NCBI GenBank assembly: GCA_937951875.1
Contig: CALGAN010000035.1
Coordinates: forward strand, 15,151 to 79,150
DNA length: 64,000 bases
Direction: 5' to 3'
DNA from: an uncultured Alkalilimnicola sp.
GTDB taxonomy: Bacteria; Pseudomonadota; Gammaproteobacteria; Nitrococcales; AK92
Below are positions 62,336 through 64,000 of this stretch, in pieces (position 1 is the stretch's first letter; each line of letters starts with the position of its first letter). The translations under genes and the position numbers were made by a program. A model generated the notes under the pieces. It saw nothing but the letters and a program-made list of their open reading frames with translations. It was not told the origin of the DNA and searched no databases.

Positions 62336-63076
62336 ATGACCGACTATCAGCGGCTCGTCGTCGAAAAGGACGGCCACATCGGCTGGCTGATCCTCAACCG
62401 GCCCGAGGCGGGGAACGCCTTCGACGCGCGCATGCTCGACGAACTGGAACTGGCCTGGGCCGAACTCGACGCCGACCCCGAGGTGCGGGTGATCGTCAAC
62501 ACCGCCAACGGCAAGCCGTTCTGCACCGGCATGGACGTCGTGCAGGTGGCCCGGGACAAGGAGGCGATGCGGCGGCACTCCCGGCGCACCCGCGACGCCG
62601 AGCTGAAGATCTCGGCCTGGCACTGCGGGGTCGCCAAGCCGGTGATCGCCGCGGTCAACGGGGTGTGCGCCGGCGGCGGCCTGCATCTGGTCGCCGACGC
62701 CGACATCGTGATCGCGGCGGAGTCGGCGACCTTCCTCGATCCGCACGTCTCGGTCGGTCAGGCCGTCGCCTACGAGGCGATCACCCTGCTGCGCAAATCC
62801 CCGATGGAGGCGATCACCCGGATGGCCTTGTGCGGCCGGGGCGAACGGATCTCGGCACACCGCGCCTACCAGCTGGGGATCCTGTCCGAGGTGGTGCCCG
62901 ACGACCGGCTTCGGGACGCCGCGGCCGCACTCGCGGCCAGGATCGCGGCCAACTCGCCGAGCGCGGTGCAGGCCACGAAGAAGGCGCTATGGCATGCGCT
63001 GGAGGTCGGGCTGAGCCAGGCCCGCGCCGATGCGATGGAGGTTCGGTGGAACAACACGTCCCCTATCAGCGGTTGA
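62336..63076 (+). CDS. enoyl-CoA hydratase-family protein, first of tandem pair (actinobacterial type)
   Basis: The 246-residue crotonase-fold protein has NGKPFCTGMDV and NGVCAGGGLHLVADADI. The usual first catalytic glutamate region (PEI) reads FLDPHVSVGQ, so histidine takes that place and the second glutamate position is also altered. This argues for a reaction other than simple enoyl hydration. It shares long blocks with the next gene and looks like a tandem duplicate. Its final 31 bases overlap the next gene's start. Confidence 0.88.
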   Translation: MTDYQRLVVEKDGHIGWLILNRPEAGNAFDARMLDELELAWAELDADPEVRVIVNTANGKPFCTGMDVVQVARDKEAMRRHSRRTRDAELKISAWHCGVAKPVIAAVNGVCAGGGLHLVADADIVIAAESATFLDPHVSVGQAVAYEAITLLRKSPMEAITRMALCGRGERISAHRAYQLGILSEVVPDDRLRDAAAALAARIAANSPSAVQATKKALWHALEVGLSQARADAMEVRWNNTSPISG

Positions 63077-63858
63077 TCGTCGAACGCCGGGGACCGGTCG
63101 GTTGGATCATCAACAACCGGCCGGATCGGCTCAACGCCTACGACTCGGTGATGCGCGCCGAGTTCCCCCGCGCCTGGGCCGAACTCGACCGTGACCCGCA
63201 GGTGCGGGTGATCGTGCACACCGGCAACGGGCGGGCGTTCTGCGCCGGCGCGGATGTCTCGGATCTCGACGCCACGGGCATCGAGCAGTTCCGGGAGACC
63301 ATGCGCACCCTGGACCTGCGGCTGACCGCCTGGCACATGAACGTCGGCAAGCCGGTGATCACCGCCGTCAACGGGGCGTGCGCCGGCGGCGGGCTGCACT
63401 GGGTGACCGACGCCGACATCGTCATCGCGGCCTCCGACGCCACCTTCGTCGACCCGCACGTCAGCCTCGGGCAGGTCAGCGCGCTGGAGACGATCGGCCT
63501 GATGCGCCGCATGCCCGCCGAGGCGGTGTTCCGCATGGCGCTGGTGGGCAGCCACGAACGGCTGACCGCACAACGCGCCTACGAACTCGGCATGATCAGC
63601 CAGGTCGTCGATCCGCCCGAGCGACTGCGGGAGGTCGCCCAGGAGCTCGCCGAGAAGATCGCGCGCAACTCGCCCGCCGCGATGCGGGCCACCAAGCGCG
63701 CGCTGTGGGGCGCGTTGGAGCACGGGCTGACCGACGCCTGCCGGGAGGGCGCGAAACACCTGACGTCGATGTGGGGACATCCGGACCAGGACGAGGGGCC
63801 GCGGGCGTTCGCCGAGAAGCGCACCCCGCAATGGCAGCCGCTGGAGGTCGAGTCGTGA
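63046..63858 (+). CDS. enoyl-CoA hydratase-family protein, second of tandem pair (actinobacterial type)
   Basis: The 270-residue protein starts at GTG 63046-63048 behind GGAGG, inside the end of the previous gene. Sequences NGRAFCAGADVSDL, NGACAGGGLHWVTDADI and FVDPHVSLGQ mirror the preceding paralogue, including the unusual DPH motif. It has an extra C-terminal tail of about 30 residues (GHPDQDEGPRAFAEKRTPQW). The two may form a heteromer, as some actinobacterial crotonase pairs do (inference). It ends in a GTGA overlap with the next gene. Confidence 0.88.
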   Translation: MEQHVPYQRLIVERRGPVGWIINNRPDRLNAYDSVMRAEFPRAWAELDRDPQVRVIVHTGNGRAFCAGADVSDLDATGIEQFRETMRTLDLRLTAWHMNVGKPVITAVNGACAGGGLHWVTDADIVIAASDATFVDPHVSLGQVSALETIGLMRRMPAEAVFRMALVGSHERLTAQRAYELGMISQVVDPPERLREVAQELAEKIARNSPAAMRATKRALWGALEHGLTDACREGAKHLTSMWGHPDQDEGPRAFAEKRTPQWQPLEVES

Positions 63859-64000
63859 CGCTCGCCGATCTGCTCGACGGCGTACCGGAGATCGCGGTAC
63901 ACACGCTGCGCGCCGATGTGTCGCGCGACGCGCTGACGGCCAGCGCCGACCGGCTCGCCGCGGTGCTCGGCGACCTCGGATTGTCGACCGGCGCGGTGGT
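63855..64000 (+). CDS. acyl-CoA synthetase / AMP-binding ligase, N-terminus only
   Basis: A GTG at 63855-63857 overlaps the previous stop (GTGA) and opens a frame that runs off the right edge. The 48 visible residues include LTASADRLAAVLGDLGLSTG, which matches the start of AMP-forming acyl-CoA ligases (the region usually read as a 'TYAEL...ADRLAAVL' stretch). It would activate the acid that the neighbouring enzymes degrade. Only this fragment is visible, so the assignment is moderate. Confidence 0.65.
   Translation, partial: MTLADLLDGVPEIAVHTLRADVSRDALTASADRLAAVLGDLGLSTGAV

Noticed and set aside
60025..62337. A 770-residue minus-strand open frame across the acyl-CoA genes
   Set aside because: It is the antisense image of three overlapping genes with well-defined crotonase and acyl-CoA dehydrogenase motifs.
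59516..64000. Genomic island or transposon insertion
   Set aside because: No integrase, transposase, tRNA border, terminal inverted repeats or target duplication is visible; the first gene is simply cut.

Overview
The window is GC-rich and densely coded. It has two parts of different apparent origin. Positions 1 to about 59,515 look like the chromosome of a gammaproteobacterium. The evidence is the conserved order ndk-rlmN-pilW-rodZ-hisS-yfgM-bamB, the cysE-iscS-isc block next to trmJ/suhB, a DUF3581 protein, a catalase-ankyrin pair, and a PEP-CTERM-type (VPLPA variant) surface protein beside an exopolysaccharide (EPS) locus. The order within the class cannot be fixed from sequence alone. From about 59,516 to the end the genes look actinobacterial, most like Mycobacterium. 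They form a tightly overlapping acyl-CoA catabolism operon that begins inside a gene with no 5' end. The switch falls in a short GC-only stretch directly after the suhB stop codon, so an assembly chimera is more likely than a real transfer.

Region 1 (1-17.4 kb) is an EPS biosynthesis and export locus. The main operon runs on the minus strand: WcaJ-type initiating transferase, VPLPA-CTERM protein, intrinsic terminator, short Wza/GumB-type export protein, outer-membrane beta-barrel, Wzz-type chain-length protein, bacterial tyrosine kinase, polysaccharide pyruvyl transferase, two glycosyltransferases, an ExoV-like pyruvyl transferase and an ABC exporter. At its distal end lie plus-strand genes for a cysteine-rich secreted protein, a small lipoprotein and a QueC-like PP-loop protein. 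A divergent, GTG-started FrhB-like flavin/Fe-S gene runs off the left edge. The two pyruvyl-transferase-type enzymes suggest an acidic, pyruvylated polymer.

Region 2 (17.4-44.5 kb) holds an initiator tRNA-fMet with promoter and terminator, a small cluster of DnaA boxes, and mixed housekeeping and stress genes. These include an SDR, an AhpD-like protein, a NUDIX-metallo-beta-lactamase fusion, catalase plus ankyrin protein with an OxyR-like site, a degenerate M48-like membrane protein, a zinc-ribbon protein, DUF3581, a thioesterase, a KAS III-type synthase, YnfA, an enoyl-CoA hydratase, panB and OsmC. Two orphan LivK-type binding proteins, an AIM24-like protein, M48 and M23 peptidases, an RRM protein, an alcohol dehydrogenase, a GarR-like reductase with hydroxypyruvate isomerase, and a DUF2795 protein complete the region.

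Region 3 (44.5-59.5 kb) is conserved housekeeping, almost all on the minus strand: pdxH, nfeD, adk, an NRDE protein, bamB, yfgM, hisS, rodZ, pilW, rlmN, ndk, iscA, a cysteine-less IscU-like protein, iscS, cysE and trmJ, with suhB divergent. Compared with the enterobacterial order, ispG, der, iscR, hscA, hscB and fdx are absent here.

Region 4 (59.5-64 kb) carries a 5'-truncated MaoC-like dehydratase, three enoyl-CoA hydratase-family proteins (two of them tandem paralogues), an acyl-CoA dehydrogenase and the start of an acyl-CoA ligase.

No CRISPR array, rRNA gene, insertion sequence or prophage was seen.
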